From the NCBI RefSeq assembly GCF_000719115.1, contig NZ_JOEA01000017.1:295742-359741 (forward strand): a stretch of 64,000 nucleotides of DNA, given 5' to 3'. Below the pieces are notes generated by a model. It had not been told where the DNA came from, searched no databases, and saw only the letters and a program-made list of their open reading frames with translations. The position numbers and the translations under genes are program-made. Below, piece after piece: positions 9,113 to 18,129 of the stretch (position 1 is its first letter; every line of letters starts with the position of its first letter). This DNA is from Lentzea albidocapillata. GTDB lineage: Bacteria; Actinomycetota; Actinomycetes; Mycobacteriales; Pseudonocardiaceae.

Positions 9113-9160
9113 CCGTCCGCATTCGACGTCCAGACGGGTGCATCGCGCCCTGCTGGGCGC
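9113..9160 (-). repeat. Dispersed hairpin repeat, copy C (internally deleted)
   Basis: Read on the minus strand, this gives GGCGCCCAGCAGGGCGC joined directly to GATGCACCCGTCTGGAC and CGAATGCGG. These are the flanks of copies A and B without the central hairpin segment. The similarity to copy A continues beyond the core (GGACGGCGAGGGTTGGCGG here, GAACGACGAGGGTTAGTGG in copy A). The core is about 100 bp upstream of the LVIVD gene, in the same orientation relative to it as copies A and B are to their genes. Confidence 0.65.
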
Positions 9161-9208
9161 CGGGTGCGGCCGGTGAGGATTGCGGGCACAGCACTAGGGT
9201 TCTGGTCC

Positions 9209-9400
9209 GTGCAGGCGACCGTGTCTACGTTTAACAGTGACGGCTCTGCCGTCGTCCTGCGAGATGACGGCGTTCTCGTCGACGTGAGTGCCGAAGCCGT
9301 CACGGCGGGTGGCTGGCGGATGCTGCGTCCGGGGCAACGGGTGACCCTCGAACGTAGCCCCGACGGGACCGTCACCGCTCTTCGCATGCCTGTTCTGTGA
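9209..9400 (+). CDS. Small conserved-type beta-barrel-like protein
   Basis: A 63-residue protein from a GTG at 9209: VQATVSTFNSDGSAVVLRDDG, then LVDVSAEAVTAGGWRMLRPGQRVTLERSPDG and a short C-terminus. The pattern of a small beta-barrel (strand, Gly-rich turn, R.GQRV strand) resembles cold-shock-domain proteins, but the RNA-binding FGF/FVH motifs of true CspA are absent. It sits just upstream of ppk on the same strand, 59 bp away, a position in which small proteins of this type are common in related genomes (recalled, not checked). The start is chosen because the longer reading from 9164 only adds unconserved residues. Function unknown. Confidence 0.6.
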   Translation: MQATVSTFNSDGSAVVLRDDGVLVDVSAEAVTAGGWRMLRPGQRVTLERSPDGTVTALRMPVL

Positions 9401-9459
9401 CGAGGAGTTCACCAGACGGACGTTCTGGTTAGGGGCGCTCACGGCGATAGTGCGCCACA

Positions 9460-11739
9460 ATGCGTGACGTGAGCAAGGACGACAACGACGGTAAGGCGAC
9501 ACCCTCCCGACGCCGCACGGCCCGTGCGAAAGAGGAAGCGGCGACCCCGCGCAAGCAGCCTCGTGCGGCGACCCGGCGAGTTTCGACGACCCGGGCGAAG
9601 GTCGAACGCGGTCCCACCGCCGCCGCCCCGTTGCGCGGCGTGCCTTCCGCACCGCCCGCGGTGACGTCCAGCGCGGTACCGACCGATCTCCCGGACGACC
9701 GGTACTTCAACCGTGAACTGTCCTGGTTGGACTTCAACGCCCGCGTGCTCGCACTGGCCGAGGACTCCTCGCAGCCGTTGCTGGAGCGCGCGAAGTTCCT
9801 CGCGATCTTCGCCTCGAACCTGGACGAGTTCTACATGGTCCGGGTCGCGGGCCTGAAGCGGCGCGCGGAGACCGGTCTTTCGGTGCGCAGCGCGGACGGG
9901 CTCACGCCGCAAGAGCAGCTCGTGTCGATCTCCAAGCGCACCCAGGAACTCGTGGAGCAGCACGCCCGCACGTTCCTCGACCACATCCGGCCGGGCCTGG
10001 AAGAGCACCGGATCAGCATCGTGACGTGGGGCGACCTCACGGACTACGACCGGTTGAGGCTCTCCAACTACTTCAGCGCCCAGGTGTTCCCGGTCCTGAC
10101 GCCGCTCGCGGTCGACCCGGCGCACCCGTTCCCCTACATCTCGGGGCTGTCGCTGAACCTCGCCGTGACCGTGCGGGATCCCGAGGGCGGCGGCGAGCGG
10201 TTCGCCCGCGTGAAGGTGCCGGACAACGTGCCGCGCCTCGTCCGGGTGGAAGGGGACCGGTCGTCCTCTTCCGCGACCTTCCTGCCGCTGGAGGAACTCA
10301 TCGCCGCGCACCTGGGCGAGCTGTTCACCGGCATGGAGGTCATCGAGTGCCACGCGTTCCGGGTGACGCGCAACGCGGACCTCGAGGTCGAGGAGGACCG
10401 CGACGAGGACCTGTTGCAGGCGCTGGAACGCGAGCTCGCGCGGCGCCGGTTCGGTCCGCCGGTGCGCCTGGAGGTGGCCGACGACATGACCGAGCACATG
10501 CTCGAACTGTTGTTGCGGGAGATGGAGGTCGACCCGCACGACGTCGTGACCGTGCCCGGCCTGCTCGACCTGTCGTGCCTGTGGCTGCTCTACGGCATCG
10601 ACCGCAAGACGTTGAAGGACCCGGCGTTCGTGCCGGCGACGCACCCGGCGTTCGGTGAGCGCGAGACGCCGAAGAGCGTTTTCGCGACGCTGCGCGAGGG
10701 TGACGTCCTCGTGCACCACCCGTACGACTCGTTCTCCACGTCCGTGCAGCGCTTCATCGAGCAGGCGGCGGCCGACCCGCACGTGCTCGCCATCAAGCAG
10801 ACGCTGTACCGCACCTCCGGCGACTCGCCCATCGTGGACGCGCTGATCGACGCGGCCGAGGCGGGCAAGCAGGTCGTGGCGCTGGTGGAGCTGAAGGCTC
10901 GTTTCGACGAGCAGGCGAACATCAAGTGGGCGCGGGCGCTGGAAAAGGCGGGCGTGCACGTCGTCTACGGCCTGGTGGGCCTGAAGACGCACTGCAAGAC
11001 GTCGCTCGTGGTGCGCCAGGAAGGCTCGACGATCCGCCGCTACTGCCACATCGGCACCGGCAACTACAACCCGAAGACCGCGCGGCTGTACGAGGACGTC
11101 GGCATCCTGACCGCCGAGCCGACGATCGGCGCGGACCTCACCGACCTCTTCAACGTGCTGACCGGCTACGCGCGCCAGGACGAGTACCGCTCGCTGCTCG
11201 TCGCGCCCTACGGCGTCCGCAAGGGCATCGTCGACCGGATCAACCTGGAGATCGAAGGCGCGCAGGCCGGTGAGCCCTCGGGTGTGCGCATCAAGGTGAA
11301 CTCGCTCGTGGACGAGCAGGTCATCGACGCGCTGTACCGGGCGTCGCAGGCCGGCGTGCCCGTCGACGTGGTGGTGCGCGGCATCTGCGGCCTGAAGCCG
11401 GGCATCAAGGGACTGTCGGAGAACATCCGGGTGCGGTCGATCCTGGGCCGGTTCCTGGAGCACTCGCGGGTCTTCCACTTCGTCGCCTGCGACGAGTACT
11501 GGATCGGCAGCGCGGACATGATGCACCGCAACCTGGACCGCCGCGTCGAGGTGGCCCTGCGCGTCGCCGACCCGCGCCTGACCAAGCAGCTGGGCGACAT
11601 GTTCGAGTCCGCGCTCGACCCGCACACGCGCTGCTGGGTTCTGTGCCCTGACGGAGAATGGGAGGCCTCGCCTTCGGACGGCTCGTCCGTGCGGGACCAC
11701 CAGATGGAACTGCTGCACAGGCACGGAGCTCTTGGGTGA
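9460..11739 (+). CDS. ppk: Polyphosphate kinase 1
   Basis: Makes inorganic polyphosphate from the gamma-phosphate of ATP, reversibly. The 759-residue protein has a basic, low-complexity N-terminal extension of about 70 residues that E. coli Ppk lacks. Then follow the N domain ([16 protein letters not shown]), the head domain, and the two phospholipase-D-like catalytic domains. The autophosphorylated histidine is expected in [16 protein letters not shown] (His530). [11 protein letters not shown] (His511) and [15 protein letters not shown] are also visible. mutT1 starts at its stop codon, so the two are coupled. The same ppk-mutT1 pair occurs in mycobacteria. The start could instead be the GTG at 9469. 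Confidence 0.96.
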   Translation: MRDVSKDDNDGKATPSRRRTARAKEEAATPRKQPRAATRRVSTTRAKVERGPTAAAPLRGVPSAPPAVTSSAVPTDLPDDRYFNRELSWLDFNARVLALAEDSSQPLLERAKFLAIFASNLDEFYMVRVAGLKRRAETGLSVRSADGLTPQEQLVSISKRTQELVEQHARTFLDHIRPGLEEHRISIVTWGDLTDYDRLRLSNYFSAQVFPVLTPLAVDPAHPFPYISGLSLNLAVTVRDPEGGGERFARVKVPDNVPRLVRVEGDRSSSSATFLPLEELIAAHLGELFTGMEVIECHAFRVTRNADLEVEEDRDEDLLQALERELARRRFGPPVRLEVADDMTEHMLELLLREMEVDPHDVVTVPGLLDLSCLWLLYGIDRKTLKDPAFVPATHPAFGERETPKSVFATLREGDVLVHHPYDSFSTSVQRFIEQAAADPHVLAIKQTLYRTSGDSPIVDALIDAAEAGKQVVALVELKARFDEQANIKWARALEKAGVHVVYGLVGLKTHCKTSLVVRQEGSTIRRYCHIGTGNYNPKTARLYEDVGILTAEPTIGADLTDLFNVLTGYARQDEYRSLLVAPYGVRKGIVDRINLEIEGAQAGEPSGVRIKVNSLVDEQVIDALYRASQAGVPVDVVVRGICGLKPGIKGLSENIRVRSILGRFLEHSRVFHFVACDEYWIGSADMMHRNLDRRVEVALRVADPRLTKQLGDMFESALDPHTRCWVLCPDGEWEASPSDGSSVRDHQMELLHRHGALG

Positions 11740-12656
11740 TCAAAGCTGCTGGGGCGGTGCTCTGGCGCGAGGCCGACGGCGACGTCGAAGTCGCGGTGGT
11801 GCACCGCCAGCGTTATGACGACTGGTCCCTGCCGAAAGGCAAACTCGACCACGGAGAGACGATTCCGGCCTGCGCGGTGCGCGAGGTGGAAGAGGAGACG
11901 GGCTTCTCCTGTGTCCTCGGCCGGCATCTCCGGCAGGTGTCGTATTCGGTGAAAAGCGTGCCTAAAACGGTCGACTACTACGCCGCTCAGGCCGTTTCCG
12001 GTTCGTTCGTCCCCAACGAAGAGGTCGATCTGCTGCGGTGGCTGCCGATCGCCGAGGCGTCGGAACTGCTGACCTACGAACCGGACCGGGAGGTGCTGGC
12101 CGAGTTCTCCCGCCTGCCCGCGGACCTGCTGGTCGTTCTGCTGGTGCGGCACGCGAAGGCCGGGAAGCGGTCCGAGTGGAATGACGACGACGACCTCCGC
12201 CCGCTCTCAGGCGCGGGCTGGCGCCAGGCCGCGGCGCTGCGAGCCTTGTTGCCCCTGTGGTCACCGGTGCGCGTCCACACGGCGCCCAGAACGCGTTGCG
12301 TGGACACCGTACGAGGCGTGGCCGAGGACCTGGACGTGGAGATGGTCGAGGAGCCGCGCCTGGCGGAGGAGGGCTACTGGCCCGACCCGGACGCCGGTCT
12401 CGTGCGGCTGCTGGAGGTCGCCGCGCTGGAGGGCCGTGCCGTCCTCTCCTCGCAGGGCGGCGTGATCCCGTCCGTCGTACAGTCGCTGGCCGAAATGGGC
12501 GGGCTGCGGCTCGACGAGATCCCGTGCAAGAAGGGCAGCACGTGGGTGCTCACCTTCACCAGGCCGTTCGGCACGTGGTCCACTTCGGACTCGCCTTCGC
12601 ACTGGCCAACCCTGGTGTCGGCGCACTACCTGGCCTCTGCGCTGGCACGACCCTAG
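11736..12656 (+). CDS. mutT1: NUDIX hydrolase with C-terminal histidine phosphatase domain (MutT1-like)
   Basis: A 306-residue two-domain protein. The N-terminal NUDIX domain has a complete Nudix box from Gly35 to Phe57 (ending REVEEETGF). The C-terminal half is a histidine phosphatase domain with the catalytic RHAKAGKR motif (His139) and a later SQGGVIPS. Mycobacterial MutT1, with the same architecture and position, hydrolyses 8-oxo-(d)GTP and diadenosine polyphosphates. Sanitising the nucleotide pool is therefore the likely role. The GTG start at 11736 overlaps the ppk TGA (GTGA). A longer reading frame from 11658 lies inside ppk and is rejected. Confidence 0.92.
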   Translation: MIKAAGAVLWREADGDVEVAVVHRQRYDDWSLPKGKLDHGETIPACAVREVEEETGFSCVLGRHLRQVSYSVKSVPKTVDYYAAQAVSGSFVPNEEVDLLRWLPIAEASELLTYEPDREVLAEFSRLPADLLVVLLVRHAKAGKRSEWNDDDDLRPLSGAGWRQAAALRALLPLWSPVRVHTAPRTRCVDTVRGVAEDLDVEMVEEPRLAEEGYWPDPDAGLVRLLEVAALEGRAVLSSQGGVIPSVVQSLAEMGGLRLDEIPCKKGSTWVLTFTRPFGTWSTSDSPSHWPTLVSAHYLASALARP

Positions 12657-12816
12657 GTTTCTGCCGCTGCTCCGCAGACGGCGGCGAGTTCGCCGGGAAG
12701 TCGGTCGCGAACTCGCGGATTCGATGCGAGGCCAGGAACTCCAGTTCCCCCAATACAAATAACGCTTTCACGCCTGTGAGCGCTCCTGGCACGAGCGAAT
12801 CCCGCAAAACACGATA

Positions 12817-12840
12817 GCCCTGGTGTGCGCACACCAGGGC
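12817..12840. terminator. Perfect 24-bp palindrome between mutT1 and hupB
   Basis: A perfect inverted repeat whose half-site is GCCCTGGTGTGC, with no loop bases. It lies between the convergent genes mutT1 and hupB and shares the central TGGTGTGCGCACACC with a second, larger hairpin 7 bp further on. A bidirectional terminator is the simplest reading, but there is no T-tract and the perfect dyad could also be a protein site. Confidence 0.6.
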
Positions 12841-12846
12841 CATGCC

Positions 12847-12899
12847 GCAACAACACGAAGGCCCCGGTGTGCGCACACCAGGGCCTTCCGCGTTGTTGC
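12847..12899. terminator. Large hairpin, terminator between mutT1 and hupB
   Basis: Nested stems: GCAACAAC (12847-12854) with GTTGTTGC (12892-12899), GAAGGCCC (12857-12864) with GGGCCTTC (12881-12888), and GGTGTGC (12866-12872) with GCACACC (12873-12879). It lies 34 bp beyond the hupB stop on the minus strand and after mutT1 on the plus strand, so it can serve both. The core repeats the palindrome at 12817. Confidence 0.8.
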
Positions 12900-12932
12900 T
12901 GAAGTGACGCAGCCTCCCTCAGGAGGCCCGTC

Positions 12933-13598
12933 TCACTTCTTCTTGGCAGCCGTCTTGCGAGCAGCCGGCTTCGCAGCCGCGGTCTTCGCGGCGGGCTTGG
13001 CAGCGGCGGTCGTCTTGGCAGCAGCCGGCTTGGCAGCGGCCGTGGCGCGCTTGGCCGGAGCCTTGGCAGCGGCCGTCTTGGTCGCGGCCTTGGTGGCGGT
13101 CGCCTTCGCAGGCGCCTTGGCAGCAGCGGGCTTCGCCGCGGCCGTGGTGGTGCGACGGGTCGCGGGCGCCTTGGTGGCGGCCGCGGCCGTGCGGGTGCGC
13201 GTCGTGGTCGTCGCGCGGGTCGTCGCGGCCTTGGTCGCCGGAGCCTTGGTAGCCGCGGGCTTCGCGGCAGCAGCGGCGGCGGGCTTGGCGGCGGCCTTGG
13301 CAGCAACGGCCTTCGGCAGCTTCTTCGCACCGCTGATGACGTCCTTGAACGTCGAGCCGGGGCGGAACGCGGGCACGTTGGTCTTCTTGACCTTCACGGT
13401 CTCGCCCGTACGCGGGTTGCGCGCGGTGCGAGCCGCACGGGCGCGCTTCTCGAAGACGCCGAAGCCCGTGATGTTGACCTTCTCGCCCTTGTTGACGCTA
13501 CGGACGATCACGTCCACGAGGCCGTCAACAGCAGCACCGGCGGTCTTCTTGTCTCCAAGGCGCTCGGCGAGCGCCTCGATGAGCTGGGCCTTATTCAC
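12933..13598 (-). CDS. hupB: DNA-binding protein HU with long basic C-terminal tail
   Basis: A 221-residue nucleoid protein. Residues 1-90 are a standard HU domain: [36 protein letters not shown], and a DNA-gripping arm ending [14 protein letters not shown]. Residues 95-221 are an almost pure Ala/Lys/Pro/Thr/Arg tail with KPAAAK, KAPAKR and TTRTRT-type repeats, as in actinobacterial HupB, where the histone H1-like tail aids DNA compaction and is post-translationally modified. The GTG start follows GAGGG at seven bases. It lies downstream of leuCD on the same strand but is separated by a terminator, so it is probably its own unit. Confidence 0.96.
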   Translation of the reverse strand: MNKAQLIEALAERLGDKKTAGAAVDGLVDVIVRSVNKGEKVNITGFGVFEKRARAARTARNPRTGETVKVKKTNVPAFRPGSTFKDVISGAKKLPKAVAAKAAAKPAAAAAAKPAATKAPATKAATTRATTTTRTRTAAAATKAPATRRTTTAAAKPAAAKAPAKATATKAATKTAAAKAPAKRATAAAKPAAAKTTAAAKPAAKTAAAKPAARKTAAKKK

Positions 13599-13744
13599 CG
13601 TCAGTCCCTCCCAGGACGCTCACGGCCCTAAGAGACGGGCCGACTAGAACGCAACGGTAGGCCCAAATCGCGAGAAATACCAATCGCCACGCCAGATTTT
13701 TCGTTGTGGCGTGGCTAATTGCGCCCCTTCGAGGGACAGGAGGC

Positions 13745-13778
13745 GCCGGATTCGCCCCTCTGAAGGGGAGAATCCGGC
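13745..13778 (-). terminator. Terminator of leuCD
   Basis: Stem GCCGGATTC (13745-13753) with GAATCCGGC (13770-13778), plus an inner CCCC/GGGG, located just after the leuD stop on the minus strand and before the hupB promoter region. Confidence 0.75.
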
Positions 13779-13784
13779 CCCCTC

Positions 13785-14387
13785 TCAGACCGCCGGAAGC
13801 GGATCCGTTGTGGGCAGCCAAGTCTGGCGATTGCCCTCGAATGCGCTGATCTCGGGCTCGTGGCGCAGCGTCAAAGCGATGTCGTCGAGGCCTTCGAGAA
13901 GGCGCCAGCGGGTGTAGTCGTCGATCTCGAACGGGGCTACCAAGTCCTTGGCGCGAACGGTCTTGTCGGTGAGGTCCACCGTGACCGGCGTGCCGGGTTC
14001 GGACTCCAGCACCTTCCACAGCAGCTCGACATCGGACTGGCTGCACTGCGCCGCCACGAGGCCCTGCTTGCCGGAGTTGCCCCGGAAGATGTCCGCGAAC
14101 CGGGACGAGACGACGACGCGGAAGCCGTAGTCCATCAACGCCCAGACGGCGTGTTCCCGAGAGGACCCGGTGCCGAAGTCAGGGCCCGCAACGAGGACGC
14201 TGCCCGCCTTGAAGGGCTCCTGGTTGAGGATGAAGTGCTCGTCACCGCGCCAGGCGGCGAAGAGCCCGTCCTCGAACCCGGTGCGGGTCACGCGCTTGAG
14301 GTAGACGGCCGGGATGATCTGGTCGGTGTCCACGTTGGACCTGCGCAGCGGCACACCGACGCCCGTGTGGGTGGTGAAGGCATCCAT
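13785..14387 (-). CDS. leuD: 3-isopropylmalate dehydratase small subunit
   Basis: A 200-residue small subunit that completes the aconitase-like enzyme converting 2- to 3-isopropylmalate in leucine synthesis. It also probably acts on citramalate and maleate, which would serve the cimA route to isoleucine in this window. Diagnostic are [18 protein letters not shown] near the N-terminus and [17 protein letters not shown], the swivelling-domain motif. The ATG at 14387 lies three bases after the leuC stop, giving tight coupling. A longer reading frame over leuC is a shadow. Confidence 0.96.
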   Translation of the reverse strand: MDAFTTHTGVGVPLRRSNVDTDQIIPAVYLKRVTRTGFEDGLFAAWRGDEHFILNQEPFKAGSVLVAGPDFGTGSSREHAVWALMDYGFRVVVSSRFADIFRGNSGKQGLVAAQCSQSDVELLWKVLESEPGTPVTVDLTDKTVRAKDLVAPFEIDDYTRWRLLEGLDDIALTLRHEPEISAFEGNRQTWLPTTDPLPAV

Positions 14388-14389
14388 GG

Positions 14390-15796
14390 TCAGTTCTCCA
14401 GGTCTGCGGGGGCCGACAGGGTGCCGCGCACGGCCGTGGCGGCGGCGACGAGCGGTGACACGAGGTGCGTCCGGCCGCCCTTGCCCTGCCTGCCCTCGAA
14501 GTTGCGGTTCGAGGTCGACGCGCTGCGCTCGCCGGGCGCGAGCTGATCCGGGTTCATGCCAAGGCACATCGAGCACCCGGCCTGCCGCCACTCGGCGCCC
14601 GCGTCGAGGAACACCTTGTCCAGGCCCTCGTCCTCCGCCTGCTTGCGCACCCGCATCGAACCGGGGACGACCAGCATCCGTACTCCTGAAGCGACGTGCT
14701 TCCCCTTGATGACGTCCGCCGCGGCGCGCAGGTCCTCGATGCGCCCGTTGGTGCAGGAGCCGAGGAACACCGTGTCCACGCGGATGTCGCGCAGTGGCGT
14801 GCCGGCCTCGAGGCCCATGTACGTCAGCGCCTTCTCGGCGGCCACGCGCTCGTTCTCGTCCGCGATCTTCTCGGGGTCGGGGATGTTCGCGCTCAGAGGC
14901 AGGCCCTGACCGGGGTTCGTGCCCCACGTGACGAAGGGGGTGAGCTCCGTCGCGTCGATGCTCACTTCCGCGTCGAAAGTCGCGTCGTCGTCGGTGCGCA
15001 GCGTCTTCCAGTATTCGACGGCCGCGTCCCAGTCCGCGCCGGACGGTGCGTGCGGACGACCCTTGATGTAGTCGAAAGTCGTGTCGTCCGGTGCGATCAT
15101 GCCGGCGCGCGCGCCCGCCTCGATCGACATGTTGCAGACCGTCATGCGCGCTTCCATCGACAGCGCCTCGATGGCGTCGCCGCGATACTCGAGCACGTAG
15201 CCCTGCCCGCCACCGGTTCCGATCTTCGCGATGACGGCGAGGATGATGTCCTTCGCCGTGACGCCCTCGCCGAGCGCGCCGTTGACGTTGATGGCCATCG
15301 TCTTGAACGGACGCAGCGGCAACGTCTGCGTCGCCATCACGTGCTCGACCTCGGACGTGCCGATGCCGAACGCGAGCGCGCCGAACGCACCGTGGGTGCT
15401 CGTGTGACTGTCGCCGCACACCACCGTCATGCCGGGCTGCGTGAGGCCGAGCTGCGGGCCGACCACGTGGACGATGCCCTGCTCGAAGTCCCCCATCGGG
15501 TGCAGCCGCACCCCGAACTCCGCGCAGTTGCGACGGAGGGTCTCAACCTGCGTACGCGACACGAGATCCGCGATCGGCTTGTCGATGTCGACGGTCGGAA
15601 CGTTGTGATCCTCGGTGGCGATCGTGAGATCGGCCCTGCGCAGCCCGCGGCCCGCAAGGCGGAGGCCGTCGAACGCCTGGGGGCTGGTGACTTCGTGCAG
15701 CAGGTGGAGGTCGATGTAAAGCAGGTCCGGCTCCGCGCCACTTCCGTGGCGCACAACGTGTGCCTCCCACACCTTCTCCGCGAGCGTGCGGCTCAT
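14390..15796 (-). CDS. leuC: 3-isopropylmalate dehydratase large subunit
   Basis: A 468-residue [4Fe-4S] hydro-lyase subunit. The three cluster cysteines are visible: Cys348 in FLGSCTNGR, and Cys408 and Cys411 in CSMCLG. Also present are [28 protein letters not shown] and the C-terminal [20 protein letters not shown]. The ATG at 15796 is chosen because GGGAG stands eight bases before it; a GTG five codons upstream is possible. It is transcribed with leuD and divergently from the IclR-type regulator, whose homologue NdgR controls leuCD in Streptomyces. Confidence 0.96.
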   Translation of the reverse strand: MSRTLAEKVWEAHVVRHGSGAEPDLLYIDLHLLHEVTSPQAFDGLRLAGRGLRRADLTIATEDHNVPTVDIDKPIADLVSRTQVETLRRNCAEFGVRLHPMGDFEQGIVHVVGPQLGLTQPGMTVVCGDSHTSTHGAFGALAFGIGTSEVEHVMATQTLPLRPFKTMAINVNGALGEGVTAKDIILAVIAKIGTGGGQGYVLEYRGDAIEALSMEARMTVCNMSIEAGARAGMIAPDDTTFDYIKGRPHAPSGADWDAAVEYWKTLRTDDDATFDAEVSIDATELTPFVTWGTNPGQGLPLSANIPDPEKIADENERVAAEKALTYMGLEAGTPLRDIRVDTVFLGSCTNGRIEDLRAAADVIKGKHVASGVRMLVVPGSMRVRKQAEDEGLDKVFLDAGAEWRQAGCSMCLGMNPDQLAPGERSASTSNRNFEGRQGKGGRTHLVSPLVAAATAVRGTLSAPADLEN

Positions 15797-15869
15797 CGCG
15801 ACATCTCCCACATCATGGACGCGCCGACAGATCTGGACTTCTCACTGTCTGGGAAGTTAGTATCGGCTT
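15797..15869. promoter_or_regulatory. Divergent leuC / IclR-regulator promoter region
   Basis: A 73-bp spacer between the divergent starts. It holds both promoters and most likely the regulator's operator; CAGATCTGGACTTCTC and CTGTCTGGGAAG are candidate half-sites. No perfect dyad was found, so the site is not pinned down. Confidence 0.45.
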
Positions 15870-16571
15870 GTGGGACAGCATAGCGGGATCGGCGTGCTGG
15901 ACAAGGCAGTGGCCGTGTTGAACGCCGTAGCAAAAGATCCTTGTGGCCTGGCCGAGTTGTGCAACCGCACCGGCCTCCCGCGAGCGACCGCGCACCGCCT
16001 GGCCGTAGGCCTCGAGGTGCACCGGTTGCTGCGCCGAGGCTCCGACGGCCGCTGGCGCCCAGGCGCGGCTCTGGCCGAACTGGCAGGCGGCGCAACGGAC
16101 CCGTTGCTGGACGCCGCTTCCTCCGTCCTGCCACGCCTGCGCGACATCACAGGCGAAAGCGTGCAGCTCTACCGCCGCGACGGCATGCAACGAGTCTGCG
16201 TCTCCTCAGCAGAACCCCCCTCGGGCCTGCGAGACACAGTCCCGATCGGAGCCAGGCTCCCGATGACCGCAGGCTCAGGCGCCAAGGTCCTGGCCGCATG
16301 GTCAGACCCAGGCACCCAACGAGCCGTCCTGGCCGACGCCGTCTACGGCGAACGCACCCTCCTGGAAGTTCGCCGCCGAGGCTGGGCCCAAAGCGTGGCA
16401 GAACGAGAACCAGGCGTGGCCTCAGTCTCAGCCCCAGTAAGAGACTCCGCAGGCGCCGTAGTGGCAGCAATCTCAGTCTCAGGCCCAATCGACCGCATGG
16501 GCCGCCGCCCAGGAGCCCGCTGGGCAGCAGACCTACTAGCAGCAGCCGAAGCCCTACAAAGCCGCCTCTAA
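15870..16571 (+). CDS. IclR-family regulator, probable regulator of leucine genes (NdgR-like)
   Basis: A 233-residue regulator with an N-terminal winged helix (GVLDKAVAVLNAVAKDPCGLAELCNRTGLPRATAHRL, residues 7-44) and a C-terminal IclR effector domain (SVQLYRRDGMQRVCVSSAEPPSGLRDTVPIGARLPMTAGSGAKVLAA). It starts at a GTG divergent from leuC. In Streptomyces and mycobacteria the gene in this position (NdgR; Rv2989) controls leuCD and related amino acid genes, so the same role is inferred. Codon use changes visibly in the last third, with many CTA, CCA and AGA-type third positions, which is unusual for this genome. A strong hairpin terminator follows 18 bp after the stop. Confidence 0.88.
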   Translation: MGQHSGIGVLDKAVAVLNAVAKDPCGLAELCNRTGLPRATAHRLAVGLEVHRLLRRGSDGRWRPGAALAELAGGATDPLLDAASSVLPRLRDITGESVQLYRRDGMQRVCVSSAEPPSGLRDTVPIGARLPMTAGSGAKVLAAWSDPGTQRAVLADAVYGERTLLEVRRRGWAQSVAEREPGVASVSAPVRDSAGAVVAAISVSGPIDRMGRRPGARWAADLLAAAEALQSRL

Positions 16572-16589
16572 AGCACCAACGAACACCCA

Positions 16590-16615
16590 GGCCGCCCTCC
16601 CCCAGGAGGGCGGCC
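16590..16615 (+). terminator. Terminator of the IclR-family gene
   Basis: An 11-bp perfect stem, GGCCGCCCTCC with GGAGGGCGGCC, with a 4-nt loop (CCCA), followed by TCTTCACTT. Confidence 0.85.
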
Positions 16616-16914
16616 TCTTCACTTCACCGCCCCGACACGCCGCCCATCCCACCCAACACGCGGCACCTAAGCCTCAACAGAGAATTGCGACTCAGGCCTC
16701 AGCACAAGACAAAGAGAAGTAGCCCAGTAACCAAATGACAAGCCCAAACAATGCACCCGCCCGCCCGCCCTCTCACCCGATGCGAAGCGAGGGCCCCATT
16801 CGCAAGCGAAGCGACGCGCACACCGCAAGGCACGGGCCACACCCACGCCGGGGGTCCGGGGGCGGAGCCCGCCGGCTGGGGTCTGGGGGCTGGGCCCCCA
16901 GAAGACAAAGCGAA
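16616..16914. other. Gene-free, GC-skewed intergenic stretch
   Basis: About 300 bp between the IclR terminator and the tRNA terminator with no credible gene. From about 16750 it becomes very C- then G-rich. It holds short repeats GCGAAGCGA (16782-16790 and again near 16816) and blocks such as GGGGTCTGGGGGCTGGGCCCCC. GATGCGAAGCGAG (16779-16791) recurs at 23301-23313. Nothing functional can be assigned. Confidence 0.5.
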
Positions 16915-16949
16915 AGAGGCCTGTCTGCGCACTCCGCAGACAAGCCTCT
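16915..16949 (-). terminator. Terminator of tRNA-Glu
   Basis: Stem AGAGGC (16915-16920) with GCCTCT (16944-16949), and TGTCTGCG (16922-16929) with CGCAGACA (16935-16942), just beyond the tRNA 3' end on the minus strand. The exit sequence there reads CTTTCG. Confidence 0.8.
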
Positions 16950-16959
16950 GACACCTCTG

Positions 16960-17032
16960 TAGCCCCGAAGGGATTCGAACCCTCGCTACCGCCTTGAGAG
17001 GGCGGCGTCCTAGGCCGCTAGACGACGGGGCC
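16960..17032 (-). tRNA. tRNA-Glu (anticodon CTC)
   Basis: The minus-strand reading gives a full 73-nt cloverleaf: acceptor GGCCCCG with CGGGGCT and discriminator A, anticodon stem CCGCC/GGCGG around the loop CTCTCAA (anticodon CTC, Glu), and T arm GAGGGTTCGAATCCCTT. The CCA is not encoded. It is paired with tRNA-Gln 137 bp away, as in mycobacteria. The gltX gene that accompanies these tRNAs there is missing here. Confidence 0.96.
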
Positions 17033-17169
17033 CTAGAACTTCTTGCTGGCTTGAACCTTATCAGATCATTCTGTCCGGTTCAAATCCGGCTATTCAGTTC
17101 TTTTTACTGCTGGGTCTTGCATTCTCAGCAGCTCCGAAAGCTTACCCGAGGGCAGTTCTTCCTTCGCAG

Positions 17170-17241
17170 CTGGGGTACCAGGACTCGAACCTAGACTAAC
17201 TGAACCAGAATCAGTCGTGCTGCCAATTACACCATACCCCA
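17170..17241 (-). tRNA. tRNA-Gln (anticodon CTG)
   Basis: A 72-nt minus-strand cloverleaf: acceptor TGGGGTA with TACCCCA and discriminator G, anticodon stem ACTGA/TCAGT around TTCTGGT (anticodon CTG, Gln), and T arm CTAGGTTCGAGTCCTGG. The weak U1-A72 pair is typical of tRNA-Gln, which in bacteria with GatCAB can be charged as Glu-tRNA-Gln and then amidated. gatCAB is encoded later in this window. Confidence 0.96.
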
Positions 17242-17339
17242 TTGGCCTTCACGAACGACTTCGTTGTCCCGCGGGAGTTCCGAGGTCCTCGTTGCTGCCG
17301 AGAGAAATACTAGACCACGCCCCCGGCAGAAGTGAAATC

Positions 17340-17375
17340 GGCCCCCACCTGAACGCATCCGCGCAGGTGGGGGCC
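17340..17375. terminator. Terminator of the HAD hydrolase gene
   Basis: A 12-bp perfect stem, GGCCCCCACCTG (17340-17351) with CAGGTGGGGGCC (17364-17375), and a 12-nt loop. It lies 17 bp after the hydrolase stop and also insulates the tRNA promoter. Confidence 0.85.
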
Positions 17376-17391
17376 GGTCTCGAAGGTGAAC

Positions 17392-18129
17392 TCAGGCGCT
17401 GGCGGTGGAGAGCTCGCACACGAGGAGCTCCGGCAGTTCCGCGAGCGTCGTGATGGACGACAGGCCCGCGGGCAGTGTGCCGCCGGTCGGGCCGATGCGG
17501 TTGATCCAGACGCCGTGCATTCCGGCGTCCCGTGCGCCGATGGCGTCGGCGTGCAGGCGGTCTCCCACGTGGACGGTGTCGCCGGGCGGGACGCCCAGGG
17601 CCAGGCACGCGGTGTGGAAGATCACGCGGTCAGGCTTGGCGCAGCCGACCTCGCCGGCGATCAGGACGGCGTCGAAGTACTCGGCGAGGCCGAGCTGGGC
17701 GATCTTCACGCGCTGGTGGCGGCCCGACGCGTTGCTGATCGCGGCGATCGGGAGGCCTGTCGCGCGCAGCCAGTCGAGCATCGGGATCGCGTCCGGGAAC
17801 AGGCACCAACCGGCGGAGAGGACCTCCTGGCGGCCGAGTTCGCGGCGGGTCGCTTCCTCCAGCGACAGCTCCTCGCCGAGTGCGGCGAAGAAGGCCTGTG
17901 TGCGGATGTTGCGCATCTGCACGTACTGGAGTTCGCCGGCGAGCTGGCGGGAGACGTGGTCGTCGGTGATCCTCTGCCACAACGACCAAGCGTCGGCGTT
18001 ACCGACCATCGAGGCCAACGCGGCTCGCGAAGAAGCGCTGTAGTCGACAAGTGTGTCGTCGACGTCCAGGCACACAGCGCGGATCTCGCCGGTTCTCTTA
18101 CGCGTGAAAGTCGGGGACGCAGTTGTCAC
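17392..18129 (-). CDS. HAD-superfamily hydrolase
   Basis: A 245-residue HAD-type phosphatase. Motif I is CLDVDDTLVD (residues 20-29; nucleophile and acid aspartates present), motif II ISNAS, the motif III lysine is in GCAKPDRVIF, and motif IV is HVGDRLHADAIGA. A helical cap lies between motifs I and II, making it subclass IA, as in phosphoglycolate-type phosphatases. The substrate cannot be read from sequence. It starts at a GTG. It stands alone between the tRNAs and an FAD monooxygenase, with its own terminator. Confidence 0.87.
   Translation of the reverse strand: MTTASPTFTRKRTGEIRAVCLDVDDTLVDYSASSRAALASMVGNADAWSLWQRITDDHVSRQLAGELQYVQMRNIRTQAFFAALGEELSLEEATRRELGRQEVLSAGWCLFPDAIPMLDWLRATGLPIAAISNASGRHQRVKIAQLGLAEYFDAVLIAGEVGCAKPDRVIFHTACLALGVPPGDTVHVGDRLHADAIGARDAGMHGVWINRIGPTGGTLPAGLSSITTLAELPELLVCELSTASA

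Noticed and set aside
12556..12876. Minus-strand open frame between mutT1 and hupB
   Set aside because: It runs through the palindromes and the mutT1 end, has no SD or recognisable motif.
13000..13330. Short repeats resembling a CRISPR or tandem repeat
   Set aside because: They are the Ala/Lys/Pro codon repeats of the HupB tail; there are no spacers of fixed length.
17080..17100. T-arm-like sequence CCGGTTCAAATCCGG between the two tRNAs
   Set aside because: No acceptor or anticodon stem can be built around it on either strand; perhaps a chance match or a decayed tRNA.
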